A stretch of 53,046 nucleotides of DNA from Thiotrichales bacterium (GTDB lineage: Bacteria > Pseudomonadota > Gammaproteobacteria > HK1): assembly GCA_026709935.1 (NCBI GenBank), contig JAPOSC010000004.1:1-53046 (forward strand), given 5' to 3'. How positions within the stretch are numbered: position 1 is the first letter of the stretch; each line of letters starts with the position of its first letter. Of this stretch, positions 52,999-53,046 are shown in pieces. The notes beneath the pieces were generated by a model. It searched no databases. It was not told the DNA's origin and saw only the letters and a program-made list of their open reading frames with translations. The position numbers were made by a program, and so were the translations under genes.

Positions 52999-53046
52999 TC
53001 AGGCCGGTTCGACCTCGAAGGCGACGATGTTGCGCCTCTCCCGGCT
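52999..53046 (-). CDS. 3' end of an unidentified gene
   Basis: An open frame enters from the right edge of the window and stops at 52999. Only about 15 residues are visible, ending FEVEPA. It runs in the same direction as rsmE, 44 bp upstream. Too little is present to identify it. Confidence 0.4.
   Translation of the reverse strand, partial: SRERRNIVAFEVEPA

Overview
The window is GC-rich and densely coded. It reads as a chromosome segment of a proteobacterium, most likely a gammaproteobacterium. Supporting gene strings are apaG-apaH-folA facing thyA, kdsD-lptC-lptA-lptB-rpoN-hpf-ptsN, and mutY-yggX. I cannot name a genus from the sequence.

Layout. 1-5 kb: two tandem copies of a ~119-bp repeat, then yifB/comM, apaG, apaH and folA (+) facing thyA (-). 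5-26.7 kb: a C1/oxalate-type metabolic region. It holds an atypical carbamoyltransferase, a malonyl-CoA-synthetase-like ligase (matB), NAD-dependent formate dehydrogenase (alpha subunit plus a fused NuoE/NuoF-type beta subunit), a HicBA module with a frameshifted toxin, a succinyl/malyl-CoA ligase pair, a 10-formyl-THF hydrolase-like enzyme divergent from glyA, formyl-CoA transferase (frc), a TPP-dependent lyase/decarboxylase, a GntR regulator, a tripartite tricarboxylate transporter (tctABC) and an Asp/Glu-racemase-family protein. Three TGGTATAY-type palindromes lie in front of the CoA-ligase operon, the gntR gene and the tctC/racemase divergent promoter, suggesting one GntR regulon. 27-32.8 kb: LPS-transport and nitrogen-PTS housekeeping genes (kdsD, lptCAB, rpoN, hpf, ptsN). 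32.8-37.75 kb: a ~4.9-kb integrative element in the 3' end of tRNA-Phe, with a tyrosine integrase, a direct-repeat att site, a truncated or chimeric nucleotidyltransferase with its partner gene, a Calx-beta secreted protein and small hypotheticals. 38-45.2 kb: an oligopeptide-type ABC transporter operon (SBP, B, C, D, F) ending in an ArgE-type deacylase. 45.4-53 kb: a zinc alcohol dehydrogenase, an LLM flavin monooxygenase-like protein, yggX, mutY, a Fic protein, argH, rsmE and the 3' tip of one more gene.

How the central region may work. Frc moves CoA from formyl-CoA to an incoming carboxylate such as oxalate and releases formate. The TPP enzyme cleaves the acyl-CoA and regenerates formyl-CoA. 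Formate dehydrogenase oxidises formate to CO2 with NADH. The TTT system probably imports the substrate. The formyl-THF hydrolase, serine hydroxymethyltransferase and CoA-ligase pair point to C1-folate and serine-cycle-like assimilation. The TPP enzyme does not look like a canonical oxalyl-CoA decarboxylase, so the true substrate (oxalate or a 2-hydroxy acid) is open.

Repeats are prominent: a ~119-bp interspersed element, a family of CCCGGAAATTTC hairpins at gene ends, a six-unit array of small hairpins between tctC and tctB, a ten-unit GGGGTTC heptamer tract, a 12-bp tandem repeat at the ABC/argE junction, and a 42-bp in-frame duplication in mutY.
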